This document shows positions 25,634-34,475 of a stretch of DNA of 64,000 nucleotides, piece by piece. Under the pieces are notes generated by a model. The model was not told the DNA's origin. It saw only the letters and a program-made list of their open reading frames with translations, and did no database searches. The stretch spans positions 122,035 through 186,034 of the forward strand of contig JAIBBN010000005.1 in the NCBI GenBank assembly GCA_019694655.1. The letters run 5' to 3'. This DNA comes from Leptospirales bacterium (GTDB taxonomy: Bacteria > Spirochaetota > Leptospiria > Leptospirales > Leptonemataceae). A program made the translations under genes and the position numbers. Within the stretch, counting starts at the first letter, position 1, and each line of letters starts with the position of its first letter.

Positions 25634-26989
25634 ATGGACGGACTTGGAACCGACCTTCTGATCCTCGGCCTGTTGATAGGCCTCAATGGCTTTTTTTCTG
25701 GTTCGGAAATTGCCGTCATTTCCGTGAAGCGCAGTCGATTGCAATCGCTGATTGAGTCTGGCAGCCGCCGCGCTGCGCTGCTGGTAGAAATCAAGAAGAA
25801 CCCGGACAGTTTTTTTGCCACGGTGCAAATCGGCGTAAGTCTGGCGGGCACCCTGGCCTCCGTCTATGGCGGCGCCCGTTTTCTGACGCATCTCTCGCCG
25901 TGGCTTGCCAGTCTGCAATTGCCCTGGGGTCGGGAATTTGTGGAGGACGCGGCGCTGGTTGCGCTGGTCCTGATTCTTTCCTATTTTACGCTGGTTTTCG
26001 GCGAGCTGATTCCGAAGAGTCTGGCGCATCGCTATGCCGAACAGTTTTCCCTGGCGGTCGCTCGCCCTTTGCATGTTCTATCGCGAATCTTTTTTGCATT
26101 CACCGGTCTTCTGACGCTGTCCAGCAATCTGGTGCTGCGGCTGTTCAAGGATCGCACCAGTTTCAGTGAAACCAGATTTGTTGAAGATGAGATTCGCGTC
26201 ATGCTGGAGGAAGGAGTCCGCGCCGGCGCCATTGAAAGCAACGAACATGTGCTGATGCGCAATGTCTTTGAACTCAATGATACCAGCGCCCGGGAGGTCA
26301 TGACGCCGCGCGTGGAGATCCGCGCAATTCGCGTCGACGCTGCGCCGGAAGAGCTGGAGAAAATTGTCGATTCTCCATTCAGTCGCATTCCGGTCTACGA
26401 TAGCAACCTCGACCACATTGTGGGGATACTGCATGTGCGCGATCTAATGCGCGCCCGCTTTCGACGCGCCGATGCCCGAATGCGCGAACTGTTGCGACCG
26501 GCCAACTTCATTCCGGAATCGATGAAAATCGACAAGGTGCTGGACGACATGCGGCGGCAGCATTTCCACATTGCTATTGTCGTCGACGAGTATGGCGGCA
26601 CCGCCGGCCTGATCTCTCTGGAAGACATTCTCGAAGAGATTGTAGGCGAAATTGACGATCAGACGCCGGATCCGGAAGAGAAAGATATTCGCGAAGATGG
26701 CGAGGGTCGATTTCGCGTCAACGGATCTTGCTCGATCATTGACTTCAATGAGCACTTTGGCGAGAATTCTATTCCCGAAGCCGATGGCTACAATACCGTT
26801 GCCGGCTTCGTCATTGAACGGCTTGGCCGATTCCCGGCCATTGGCGAACGCCTCGCCCTTGATGGATTTACTATCGAATTGACCCGACGAGTACGGCAGC
26901 AATTGACTCAATTTCGCGTTCAGCGCAAGCCGCCAGAAGCGGACATCGAATCGGAAGACCAGGGCGGTCATTCGCCGGCGCAAGCCTGA
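25634..26989 (+). CDS. CNNM/CBS-domain membrane protein (hemolysin C/CorC type)
   Basis: The 451-residue protein has an N-terminal DUF21 (CNNM) membrane domain with four helices (about 1-190), a pair of CBS domains (about 205-330), and a C-terminal CorC_HlyC domain (about 345-430). FFSGSEIAVISVKRSRL and LVFGELIPKSLAHRYAEQ are the marker sequences of the membrane domain, and VMTPRVEIRAI starts the CBS pair. Family members mediate or regulate Mg2+ and other cation transport; those called TlyC or hemolysin in spirochaetes belong to it. Start ATG at 25634 has no strong ribosome binding site. The region upstream is a long divergent gap. Confidence 0.9.
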   Translation: MDGLGTDLLILGLLIGLNGFFSGSEIAVISVKRSRLQSLIESGSRRAALLVEIKKNPDSFFATVQIGVSLAGTLASVYGGARFLTHLSPWLASLQLPWGREFVEDAALVALVLILSYFTLVFGELIPKSLAHRYAEQFSLAVARPLHVLSRIFFAFTGLLTLSSNLVLRLFKDRTSFSETRFVEDEIRVMLEEGVRAGAIESNEHVLMRNVFELNDTSAREVMTPRVEIRAIRVDAAPEELEKIVDSPFSRIPVYDSNLDHIVGILHVRDLMRARFRRADARMRELLRPANFIPESMKIDKVLDDMRRQHFHIAIVVDEYGGTAGLISLEDILEEIVGEIDDQTPDPEEKDIREDGEGRFRVNGSCSIIDFNEHFGENSIPEADGYNTVAGFVIERLGRFPAIGERLALDGFTIELTRRVRQQLTQFRVQRKPPEADIESEDQGGHSPAQA

Positions 26990-27147
26990 GGTCGCATCTC
27001 GGAGCTCAGCGGCTTGCGGCCCGGCCGCCGAAGGCGAATGCCCGGATTTTTCTTGTCCAGAAGCCTTTCTTCGCGGACGCTGCAAAAAGCGCGTGTGCAA
27101 TTTTGATACACCGGCCGCGCCGGAATGACGCGCAACGAGGCGCAACT

Positions 27148-28335
27148 ATGACTGCAGTATCGGGAAATGAACCTCTGGTTCTATCGCTTACGGAAGAGGA
27201 AATTCAACTCCGCGACCTGGTTCGTGAAGTTGTGAAAAACGAAGTAGTTCCAACACGCATGGAGTTGGACGAAAAGAATGAATACCCGCACAAGGTTTTC
27301 GCCAAGTTCCGCGAGGCAGGAATCTTTGGCGCGCTCTTCGAAGAGGAGTACGGCGGCCTGGGCATGGGACTGATGGCCAGCATCATCGTGGCTGAAGAAG
27401 TTGCTTACGGCTGTCTTGGTATAGGCACGGCCTTGCTGGCTACCAAGCTGGGCGCATTGCCGATCGAGGTCGGCGGAACGCCGGAACAAAAGAAGAACTG
27501 GCTCAGCCCGCTGGCCAGCGGTGAAAAGCTTGCGGCCTTCGGTTTGACTGAGCCCAACGCTGGCTCCGATGTGCCGGCGCTGCGCACCACCGCCGTCAAG
27601 AAGGGCGACAAGTATATCTTGAATGGCACCAAGCAATGGATTTCCGGCGCCGGCCAGGCCGATCTCTACACGGTGTTTGCACTGACCAACAAAGACCGCG
27701 GTCCGCGCGGCGTTTCCTGCATCGTCGTGGAGAAGGGAACCCCGGGTTTCAGCTTTGGCAAGAAGGAAGACAAGCTGGGCATTCGCTGTTCGGAAACGCG
27801 CCAGTTGATTTTCGAAGACTGCGAAGTGCCGGCCAGCAACCTGGTCGGCGGCTCGGAGAACGTTGGCTTTCTCCACGCCCTCAAGACGCTAAACCTTTCG
27901 CGTCCGGCGGTGGCCGCCTCTGCCGTGGGCACAGCCCAGGGCGCCTTCGATTGCGCCATTCAGTATGCCCGCGAGCGCGAGCAGTTTGGCGTGAAAATCG
28001 CGTCCTTTCAGGCAATCCAGCATATGCTGGCTGATATGGCGATGAAGATCGAAGCGTCGCGCCTCTTGACCTACAAAGCAGCCAAGCTCTGCATGATGGG
28101 GGCTAAAGACACGGCTAAGTTTTCGGCGATGGCCAAATGCTTTGCAGCAGATTCGGCCATGGAGATTGCCACCAACGCGGTTCAGATTTTTGGCGGCTAT
28201 GGCTATACCAAAGAGTATCCGGCTGAGAAGTACTTCCGCGACGCCAAAATACTTCAGATCTACGAAGGAACCAGCCAGATCCAGCGCAATGAAATCGCCG
28301 CTGGTTTGATCAAGGAAGCGGCCTCCGGACGCTGA
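27148..28335 (+). CDS. Acyl-CoA dehydrogenase
   Basis: The 395-residue flavoenzyme oxidises acyl-CoA to enoyl-CoA in fatty-acid or branched-chain breakdown. AAFGLTEPNAGSD and KQWISGAGQADLY are the middle-domain flavin-site segments. The C-terminal block KILQIYEGTSQIQRNEI is the family signature and holds the probable catalytic Glu, as in short-chain and medium-chain enzymes. GYTKEYPAEKYFRDAK is also typical. Chain-length specificity cannot be set from the sequence alone. I chose the ATG at 27148 after GAGG; a longer frame upstream begins inside the gap after the CNNM gene. A strong terminator follows at 28369-28406. Confidence 0.93.
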   Translation: MTAVSGNEPLVLSLTEEEIQLRDLVREVVKNEVVPTRMELDEKNEYPHKVFAKFREAGIFGALFEEEYGGLGMGLMASIIVAEEVAYGCLGIGTALLATKLGALPIEVGGTPEQKKNWLSPLASGEKLAAFGLTEPNAGSDVPALRTTAVKKGDKYILNGTKQWISGAGQADLYTVFALTNKDRGPRGVSCIVVEKGTPGFSFGKKEDKLGIRCSETRQLIFEDCEVPASNLVGGSENVGFLHALKTLNLSRPAVAASAVGTAQGAFDCAIQYAREREQFGVKIASFQAIQHMLADMAMKIEASRLLTYKAAKLCMMGAKDTAKFSAMAKCFAADSAMEIATNAVQIFGGYGYTKEYPAEKYFRDAKILQIYEGTSQIQRNEIAAGLIKEAASGR

Positions 28336-28368
28336 ACACCAGAGCGTCGGACGAAGCTTGAGAGCGGA

Positions 28369-28406
28369 AAGCCGCGCTGGCAATCATGCCGGTGCGGCTT
28401 TTTTTT
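28369..28406 (+). terminator. Rho-independent terminator after the acyl-CoA dehydrogenase gene
   Basis: AAGCCGCGCTGGCA (28369-28382) and TGCCGGTGCGGCTT (28387-28400) form a 14-bp stem, including two G-T wobble pairs, around a four-base loop, then a T run. It also separates the convergent HAD gene. Confidence 0.9.
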
Positions 28407-28410
28407 GCGC

Positions 28411-29331
28411 TCAGTTTGCCGCGGGATGACTCTGATTGACGCGCGTCCCAAAGCGCTCCGCGCTCACAAAGGGAATGCCGGCAGGGTTTTGATCAACAAT
28501 CTTCTCAATCAGCCAGTCATTGCGTCGTGCATAGCTGGCAATGCTTTCAGTTTGATCCGGCGCCGTGAATTCGTCGGGATTGATGATCATCCGCATGCCG
28601 CGACTGTATTCGATCATCTCCTTATCGCCTCTTGAATTGCCGGCGGCAAAGAGCGGCTGCTCCTGGACAAAGCTTTCAATTGCCTGGCGCTTGCCGTGAT
28701 CCTGCGGCGTGGGTTCAATGATCTGTTCGCTGAGGACGCCGTCTTCCACAACGGAGCGCACGCCAACCACCTGGGTGATGGGCATGGCATACTCCCGGCT
28801 GAGGAATGATTGGTACAGCGCCTCGGGGCTGGCGGTAATGATCCAGGTTTCAAAGCCATTGGCTTGCAATCGCTGCAGCAGTGCGCGCATCGGCGGATAG
28901 ATCTTGTCAGCGTATTGCCGCCGAAAGCATTCTTCGCCCATCGATCGGACTTCATCGCGCGACAATCCAGCCAGATAGCGGACGCGCAATTTTACGTAAG
29001 GCATGGAAACGTTAGACAGACCCTGCATTTGCCGGATCAGTTGCGGCTTTCGCTCGGGATGCCGTAGCGCCAGCTGGAACAGGCATTCGTCAGCGAGGTA
29101 GTGTGGGACCTGACCGAGGGTGGTGCCGTCGCCATCAAAGACGGCGACTTTGCGTCCGACTGCGAAACGAGTTTGCTCAAAAAACTGGCGCAGGCGTGCG
29201 TTTGTTTCCTGAGAAAAACCGGGTATGTCCGCATCCGCCGGCGCTGCAGCGCAAGACAGAGCGCAGGCCAGTACAGCCAGGATGAGCGAAGCGCGGCGAG
29301 CGCGGAGCGCATTGCTGGCGCGGCCGGGCAT
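28411..29331 (-). CDS. Exported HAD-superfamily phosphatase
   Basis: The 306-residue protein has an N-terminal signal (MPGRASNALRARRASLILAVLACALSC-AA); a lipoprotein Cys at LSC-A is possible. HAD motif I is VAVFDGDGTTLG, a DxDxT nucleophile site. Motif II is WIITASPEALYQSFL. The distal acidic motif is FAAGNSRGDKEMIEYS. The helical cap between motifs I and II suggests the HAD-IB (SerB-like) group. The export signal means it would act outside the cytoplasm. It lies 25 bases downstream of the acyltransferase gene, so phospholipid-type substrates are an inference. A second start 51 bases earlier (29382) would overlap that gene. Confidence 0.75.
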   Translation of the reverse strand: MPGRASNALRARRASLILAVLACALSCAAAPADADIPGFSQETNARLRQFFEQTRFAVGRKVAVFDGDGTTLGQVPHYLADECLFQLALRHPERKPQLIRQMQGLSNVSMPYVKLRVRYLAGLSRDEVRSMGEECFRRQYADKIYPPMRALLQRLQANGFETWIITASPEALYQSFLSREYAMPITQVVGVRSVVEDGVLSEQIIEPTPQDHGKRQAIESFVQEQPLFAAGNSRGDKEMIEYSRGMRMIINPDEFTAPDQTESIASYARRNDWLIEKIVDQNPAGIPFVSAERFGTRVNQSHPAAN

Positions 29332-29356
29332 TACCAGGTTCGTTGCGGCGGCGCGA

Positions 29357-30640
29357 TCAGATGGCGTCCGGTCCCACATCATAGGGCTTCACCAGCGGCT
29401 GGGAGAGTTCCAGCGATTGGTCCAGCATTCCCTGGATATCGCCCTGAATTCGACGCATCATCTTTTCCACTCCCGATTTGCGCTTCGACTTGTCCTCTGC
29501 CGACCAGTACTCGCTGATACGGAAGGGCTTGGCCAGATGAACATGCGCTACACGCGGAAGCGGCGAGGGCTCGCCGCCCAGCGCTCGCGGCGTCTTTTCG
29601 TAGACGGAAGACTCATAGCGCGCCAGCCACTCGTAGAAGCGTTCCGCTGTTGGGCGGGAGACCAGGTATTCCTTCTTGATCACAATGAAGTCAAAGGCCT
29701 TCACCAGTTCGCGGTGCGCCCAGGCGCGCTCCTCTTCGCTGAGACGAGGCAATTTTGGATCGGGGTAGCCGATCATTATCATTTCGATGATCGCAAAGAG
29801 ATGGCGCAGCTTCATGATCGCATCCGCTTTGCGATCGTAGTTTGGCGCTCCCAGACGATCAGCCACGCCGTCCAGAATTGCATGGCGAACCCGACCGATA
29901 CGGAAGTCGAAGTCGTGCTTGTTGCCGGGCTGTATCTTGTACTCCGCTTCAGCCTCCTCCAGCATCCGACGGCCAATCGTCAAGAAGCGGCGCAATAGAT
30001 TCTTGTCGCCAGGGTTGATGCCAAGTTTGCGCTCGATTTTGCCAGCCTGCTCCGAGAGATGTTCGCGAACTTCAACATCCGAGGATTTGATTACGTATTT
30101 GATAAATCCGGGAAGAATCACAATGTCTGCGGACGGATCAACCTTGCGCGCATCGTCCATAGCCCAGAAACTGAGCTGGGCCACGCCAGGCTGAAAAGGC
30201 ATCAGACTGTCGTTTTCGCCGCTGGTTGGTTCGCCCTCTGGAAAGAGCACCAGCTTGCCTGCTTTTTCGGCGAGCGCATGACGCGCAGCTTTGAAAGATT
30301 CGCGGTCGTTGATGCCGGCGATGATGCTGAAGGCGCCCAGATTGGCAATGACGCGGCCGACCAATCCCCAGTTCCAGTCAAACACCTGGCGTGAAGCCAT
30401 GTACTTGAAGCGCGCCCCCATCAGGTTGCCGACGTAGTAGGCAATCGGCGGCTCGGCAGTGGAGGGGTGATTCGAAAAAAACAAGACGCGTTCGTCGCGC
30501 AGGCTGCGCAGCATGGAGCGGTCTTCCGGCTTGACCACGACTTCTTCGATATTCTGCACGCTTTTCAGCAGCACCGGCAGCATCAGGTCGACGGTCCAGG
30601 CCAGCGGCAAATTGAATTGAGGCGCTACAAATGGCTGCAT
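29357..30640 (-). CDS. PlsC-like acyltransferase with long C-terminal extension (second copy)
   Basis: This 427-residue protein is a paralogue of the one at 17405-18703. It shares the first motif FFSNHPSTAEPPI, with His58 and Glu63 in place of the usual Asp, LVLFPEGEPTSGENDSL, and the extension with KTPRALGGEPSPLPRV. It should transfer an acyl group to a glycerophosphate-type acceptor, by family; the Glu substitution makes the substrate uncertain. I chose the ATG at 30638-30640, after a G-rich ribosome binding site; a frame 51 bases longer lacks homology. It precedes the HAD phosphatase by 25 bases. Two copies with the same unusual residue suggest retained function. Confidence 0.78.
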   Translation of the reverse strand: MQPFVAPQFNLPLAWTVDLMLPVLLKSVQNIEEVVVKPEDRSMLRSLRDERVLFFSNHPSTAEPPIAYYVGNLMGARFKYMASRQVFDWNWGLVGRVIANLGAFSIIAGINDRESFKAARHALAEKAGKLVLFPEGEPTSGENDSLMPFQPGVAQLSFWAMDDARKVDPSADIVILPGFIKYVIKSSDVEVREHLSEQAGKIERKLGINPGDKNLLRRFLTIGRRMLEEAEAEYKIQPGNKHDFDFRIGRVRHAILDGVADRLGAPNYDRKADAIMKLRHLFAIIEMIMIGYPDPKLPRLSEEERAWAHRELVKAFDFIVIKKEYLVSRPTAERFYEWLARYESSVYEKTPRALGGEPSPLPRVAHVHLAKPFRISEYWSAEDKSKRKSGVEKMMRRIQGDIQGMLDQSLELSQPLVKPYDVGPDAI

Positions 30641-30731
30641 GATTTCCCCCGCAGGGAACAGAGCAGACCAGCCGCGGCGTTTCCAGAGCAAGAAAAATTC
30701 GCCTGCCAGCTCCTTTCCTGGGCCGCCGATT

Positions 30732-31460
30732 TCAATGCGCGGTGAGAGGCCGCCAGTGCGCAGGCAGGCGGCTTATGAAATGGAGCGGTCGCCGTTGCAC
30801 AGGGTGTTCAAAACGCAGCCGTCGACAGTGCAGGAGCAGCGCAGCAGCCGCAGGCGTCGTCGGCGCCAGACCATACTTTCGGTCGCCCAGGATGGGCCAG
30901 CCGCGGCTGCCAAGCTGAAAGCGTATCTGATGGAATCGACCGGTCTCCAATGTAACCAGCAGAAGAGATTGAAAACGGCCCTGGGAGTCCTTGAAGCGCC
31001 GTAAAGTTCGGTAACGCAGACGAGCCTGCCGGGCGTCCGCCTGCCCGGGCCGGGCGGCCTGGGCCATCCGGCGCTCCTCATCTTTTACTAGATAGTCGTC
31101 AAGTATTCCGGACGGAGGCAAGGGACTGCCATGAACCAGCGCAACATATTCCTTGCTCGGCGTGCGGTTGCGAAACTGCTCCGAAAGACGAGCGGCGGCC
31201 TTAGAGGTCAGAGCAAAGACCATGGCGCCGCTCACATTACGATCCAGACGATGGACGAGGCCCACATAAACCTGACCCGGCTTTGAACGACTGATTCGGA
31301 TGTACTCACGAACCAGCGAAAGCAGGTCAATAGCCTGGCTGCCATCCGCCTGGCACAGTATGCCGGCTTCTTTTTCACAGACCAGCAGGTGATTGTCTTC
31401 GTAGTAGATGTGCAGCAGCGGCGCGGATCGGGAAATGCCCTCAGGGGTGCGTTGCTTCAC
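30732..31460 (-). CDS. RluA-family pseudouridine synthase
   Basis: The 242-residue enzyme isomerises uridine to pseudouridine in rRNA or tRNA. The catalytic Asp is in VGLVHRLDRNVSGAMVF. LETGRFHQIRFQLGSRGWPILGD is the second family block. No S4 RNA-binding domain is present, so it is closer to the short RluA/TruC-type enzymes. I chose the GTG at 31458-31460, which overlaps the stop of the upstream TonB-like gene as GTGA; a longer frame would run inside that gene. The RNA target position is not predictable from sequence alone. Confidence 0.85.
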   Translation of the reverse strand: MKQRTPEGISRSAPLLHIYYEDNHLLVCEKEAGILCQADGSQAIDLLSLVREYIRISRSKPGQVYVGLVHRLDRNVSGAMVFALTSKAAARLSEQFRNRTPSKEYVALVHGSPLPPSGILDDYLVKDEERRMAQAARPGQADARQARLRYRTLRRFKDSQGRFQSLLLVTLETGRFHQIRFQLGSRGWPILGDRKYGLAPTTPAAAALLLHCRRLRFEHPVQRRPLHFISRLPAHWRPLTAH

Positions 31461-31909
31461 GGCGGACCTGTTAGCCGAAAACGAATCGGGGTGCGCAGCG
31501 TCTCGGCATGTCCGCTTGAGAAGCGCCATTGTCGGACGCCGGCCAGCGCCGCCCGATCCAGCATTGGCGCACCGCTGCTCTGCAGCAGCTGAACGTTGGC
31601 GACGCTGCCGGCTTCATCAATTTGCAGTTCCACCAGGGCCTCGCCTTCCAGACCCATGCGACGGGCCACTTCCGGATATTCAATGTTGAGCAATTGATCG
31701 CTCAGCTCCCGGCTATGCGCCCCGGAGCTGCGGCTGGATGCCTGGGAGGAATGTGTCGACTGTACGCCGGCGACGGTAGAGCTCAGCTGCAAGCGAAAGC
31801 TTTCGCCTGGCAGCAGCGGAATACTGCGACGATCTTGCGTCCAGAAGGCCGCCGCCGTCGCTCCAAGATGCACCAGGAGGCTGATGACCAAAGCCCGACG
31901 CAGTGTCAT
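31457..31909 (-). CDS. Short TonB-like protein
   Basis: The 150-residue protein has an N-terminal signal-anchor (ALVISLLVHLGATAAAFW), a short Ser/Ala linker (about 45-70) and a C-terminal TonB domain. The last contains YPEVARRMGLEGEALVELQID and VANVQLLQSSGAPMLDRAAL, which is the consensus YPxxARxxGxEGxV form. TonB transmits proton-motive force from ExbBD to outer-membrane receptors. The linker here is far shorter than usual and lacks Pro/Lys repeats, so it may not span the periplasm and could serve in another envelope role. No exbB or exbD gene is adjacent. Its stop overlaps the RluA-type gene start. Confidence 0.7.
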   Translation of the reverse strand: MTLRRALVISLLVHLGATAAAFWTQDRRSIPLLPGESFRLQLSSTVAGVQSTHSSQASSRSSGAHSRELSDQLLNIEYPEVARRMGLEGEALVELQIDEAGSVANVQLLQSSGAPMLDRAALAGVRQWRFSSGHAETLRTPIRFRLTGPP

Positions 31910-31921
31910 GCAATCCTTGCT

Positions 31922-32638
31922 TCACTCCAGATAGAAGGTGTAGCCCAATTCGTAGAGCCGATTGTTTCCGCGAACTAGATTGGCGCTGGAGATTCCGTGG
32001 ACTACGCGCGGGAAGAGCAGGGCGACGGCGATGGCCCCGCCGTTCGCGCGCGAATCGAAGCGCTCTGAAAAAAGCCTCGTGCCCCCGGCCGCAACCAGAA
32101 ATGCGTCGAGAAAAAAATAGCCAAAAAATCGCAACCAGGTCTGGCCGCGAGTTAGCAGCGGCGAATCATAGGAATTGTAAAGCGTCCCCAGCCAGGGCGC
32201 CACAAAGTTCAAACCTTGCGACACTACATGCGACTTCTCGCCAGGCTTCTGCGGATCGCCGCGCACCGCCGCGGTAGAGCCTGGGGCCAGTACTCCTTCC
32301 AGTTCCATGACTCGACTGAGCGTAAGCACATTGCCAATTGGACCTTCGATTCGCAACACGCCCCGGCTATTGCGCGCGGTAATCGAACCGGCAAAGATGT
32401 TGTAAGCGAAAGGAGAATTCCAGCGGTCGCTGATACGCCAGGCAAAGCCCAGGCTCTCCGCTTCGTCCTGTGAACCTTCCGGATCGATCTTCTGCAATGC
32501 GGCGCGGACGCCGGTCTGCGCCTGCTCGGCGCTGCCGGGCAGATCGAAGGCGCGAAAACTTTGGGCCAGCAGAGCATTGCTGGCGAAGAGCATCAGGAGA
32601 ACTGCAATCTGACCGGGAATTGAGCGAAAAACATTCAT
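31922..32638 (-). CDS. Exported protein of unknown function
   Basis: The 238-residue product has a signal peptide (MNVFRSIPGQIAVLLMLFASNALLAQ-SF). The mature part shows alternating hydrophobic and polar segments and a central hydrophobic run (WLRFFGYFFLDAFLVAAGG). It ends RLYELGYTFYLE, which resembles a beta-barrel C-terminus with an aromatic residue near the end. An outer-membrane or membrane-bound location is inferred; I do not recognise the family. I chose the ATG at 32636-32638, overlapping the CPBP stop as ATGA; a frame that continues further upstream lies within the CPBP gene. The TonB-like gene follows 12 bases after its stop. Confidence 0.55.
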   Translation of the reverse strand: MNVFRSIPGQIAVLLMLFASNALLAQSFRAFDLPGSAEQAQTGVRAALQKIDPEGSQDEAESLGFAWRISDRWNSPFAYNIFAGSITARNSRGVLRIEGPIGNVLTLSRVMELEGVLAPGSTAAVRGDPQKPGEKSHVVSQGLNFVAPWLGTLYNSYDSPLLTRGQTWLRFFGYFFLDAFLVAAGGTRLFSERFDSRANGGAIAVALLFPRVVHGISSANLVRGNNRLYELGYTFYLE

Positions 32639-33357
32639 CGAAGGAGCGCGCCGCCCCAGAATTCGCCTATGAGAACCAAGGCATTGTAGAGGGCGTGCGC
32701 CAAGATTGTTGCCGCCGGGCCGTACCGCCAGAACAAAAAGCCAAAGCAGAGGCCGGCGCCGAGCAGTTCCGGCCACACGGCGGCGGGATGTGCAAGCGCA
32801 AACAATCCAGCCGGCAGCAGGATGGACCAGGCGCCAATGCTTGCCTGCAGGGAACGCTGCAGCAGCAGCCGATAGAATACTTCTTCTAGAAGCGGCGTGA
32901 TCAGAATGCCTGCCAGCAAGATCGAATGCAGCGCACCGACGCCGGATTGTGCCAGATCTCGCAGGCGATTGGCCGCAGCCGTAGATGGCTGCCAGCCAAA
33001 ATGCCGGCGTATGTAGGCTTCGAAGAAAATCAACGCGCTCAATGCCAGGGCAGCAGCCAGCGCCGCCATCGCCTGTCGCCAGAGAGCGGACTTTTGCCAT
33101 TCGGCCCTATCTGGAAAGCGCGAGCCCAGATCCTTCAGGCTGAGCGACGCCGGCTCGCCGATGGCATGCAGAGAGTGTAGCAGCAATGCGCCGCAAAGCG
33201 GCATGCTGATCAGGTAGTAGAGGCGTTCCAGCCAGAAGGAGGGCAGGCTCTCCTCGCTGAGCCAAAGCGAGCGCAGCGCCATATAGACCAGCTGACTGAA
33301 CATCCAGGTCAGCGCTACATAGAGCAGCGACCTGCCTATTTCTGTGCCGCGCGCCAC
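32635..33357 (-). CDS. CPBP-family intramembrane metalloprotease
   Basis: The 240-residue protein has about six to seven membrane helices. The ABI/CPBP motifs are visible: EEVFYRLLLQ (EExxxR), LFALAHPAAV (FxxxH) and ILAHALYNAL (HxxxN). These residues form the glutamate/histidine site proposed for the family, which includes CAAX-type prenyl proteases and bacteriocin self-immunity proteins. The substrate is unknown; no prenylation or bacteriocin gene is nearby. It is the first gene of the minus-strand group that ends with the RluA-type gene, and it is divergent from the M23 gene at 33453. Confidence 0.8.
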   Translation of the reverse strand: MARGTEIGRSLLYVALTWMFSQLVYMALRSLWLSEESLPSFWLERLYYLISMPLCGALLLHSLHAIGEPASLSLKDLGSRFPDRAEWQKSALWRQAMAALAAALALSALIFFEAYIRRHFGWQPSTAAANRLRDLAQSGVGALHSILLAGILITPLLEEVFYRLLLQRSLQASIGAWSILLPAGLFALAHPAAVWPELLGAGLCFGFLFWRYGPAATILAHALYNALVLIGEFWGGALLR

Positions 33358-33452
33358 AGGTCAGATCCTCCTTGTGCCGTGCCAAAAGAAGTCAATTTCG
33401 AGCCGCGCCGGTCGAAGATGATGCCAGCGCACCTGGTTGCGTCCCCGACGCC

Positions 33453-34370
33453 ATGAATGTTCGATTCCCTGCCTGCAGCCTGATTGCGATATTGCTGCTC
33501 CTGCCGGGTCGAACCAGGGCCGAAATGACTGAGCCTCGGCCAGGCAGCCTCCCGGAGCGAGCTGCCAGCAATCGATTGCGCACGCTGAGAGCAGATGAGC
33601 CTGAGCTGGGCTTGCTCCGCGAAGAAATTGCCGCCAACCTGCGCGCTGTTTCACGCTCCGGACGTCTGGAGCGGCCGCTGCGCTTTCGTCGTTATCGTCT
33701 GCGCGAAGGCGACAACTTCTATCGCGTCATGGCGCGACTATCGCAAGATCCCGATACGCTGGCCAGTTTGAATGATATCGTAAATCCCAATGCTGTGGGA
33801 CCGGGCGACGAACTCTTGATTCCAAATGCTCGCGGCTTGTTTTTGAGCGGCGACCGCAAGGAACTGGCGCGCCGCTATCGTTTGCAGGAGGATCAACTGG
33901 TCGATGTTGCCCAGCGCTATTTTCTTCCCGGGCGGAGGTATGACCCGGCTGAATTGAGCTATTTTCGCGGCGATGGCTTCTTGCCGCCGCTGAGCGGGGC
34001 GCGCCTGGCCAGCGGATTCGGCATGCGCCTTGATCCCTTTTCACATCGACGCACCTTTCATGGCGGCGTCGATCTCGCCGCGCCAATCGGAACGCCAGTG
34101 CTGGCCAGTCGCGAGGGTCGTGTGCTACGCGCTGGCGAGGCGGCCGGCTACGGGCTGCTGGTGGTCCTCGAGCATCAATTTGGCTATCAAAGCTATTACG
34201 GACACCTGTCGCGAATTCGGGTTGCAGTGGGTCAACGCTTGCGCGCTGGAGCGGTGCTCGGCGAGGTTGGCGCAACCGGACGCGCCACGGGACCGCATCT
34301 TCATTTTGAAGTGCGCCGCAACGGAGTACAGACTCGCCCGCGCCTGGTGCACGGATTACTGCTTCCCTAA
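33453..34370 (+). CDS. M23 peptidoglycan peptidase with LysM-like domain
   Basis: The 305-residue protein has a signal peptide (MNVRFPACSLIAILLLLPGRTRA-EM), a LysM-like domain (about 80-125, from YRLREGDNFYRVMARLS to VGPGDELLIP), and a C-terminal M23 domain (about 185-300). Zinc ligands are in FHGGVDLAAP (HxxxD) and GPHLHFEVRR (HxH); the full set suggests an active endopeptidase that cuts peptide crosslinks in the cell wall. The ATG at 33453 is preferred because the signal peptide begins there. The gene is monocistronic-looking, with the fusion protein gene about 105 bases downstream. Confidence 0.88.
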   Translation: MNVRFPACSLIAILLLLPGRTRAEMTEPRPGSLPERAASNRLRTLRADEPELGLLREEIAANLRAVSRSGRLERPLRFRRYRLREGDNFYRVMARLSQDPDTLASLNDIVNPNAVGPGDELLIPNARGLFLSGDRKELARRYRLQEDQLVDVAQRYFLPGRRYDPAELSYFRGDGFLPPLSGARLASGFGMRLDPFSHRRTFHGGVDLAAPIGTPVLASREGRVLRAGEAAGYGLLVVLEHQFGYQSYYGHLSRIRVAVGQRLRAGAVLGEVGATGRATGPHLHFEVRRNGVQTRPRLVHGLLLP

Positions 34371-34475
34371 CTGGACTTGCGAAGACCGATCAAAAGTTGA
34401 TGCGCAGGACGCTGCGCTCTGCCTGGTCCGCAGTCAAAGGTTTGACGGAATTCGTGCTCAGGCGAGGATCCTGTC

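Noticed and set aside
31922..33100. A longer form (392 residues) of the exported protein at 31922-32638
   Set aside because: The extra N-terminus overlaps the CPBP gene in another frame; the shorter start has a proper signal peptide and ATGA overlap.
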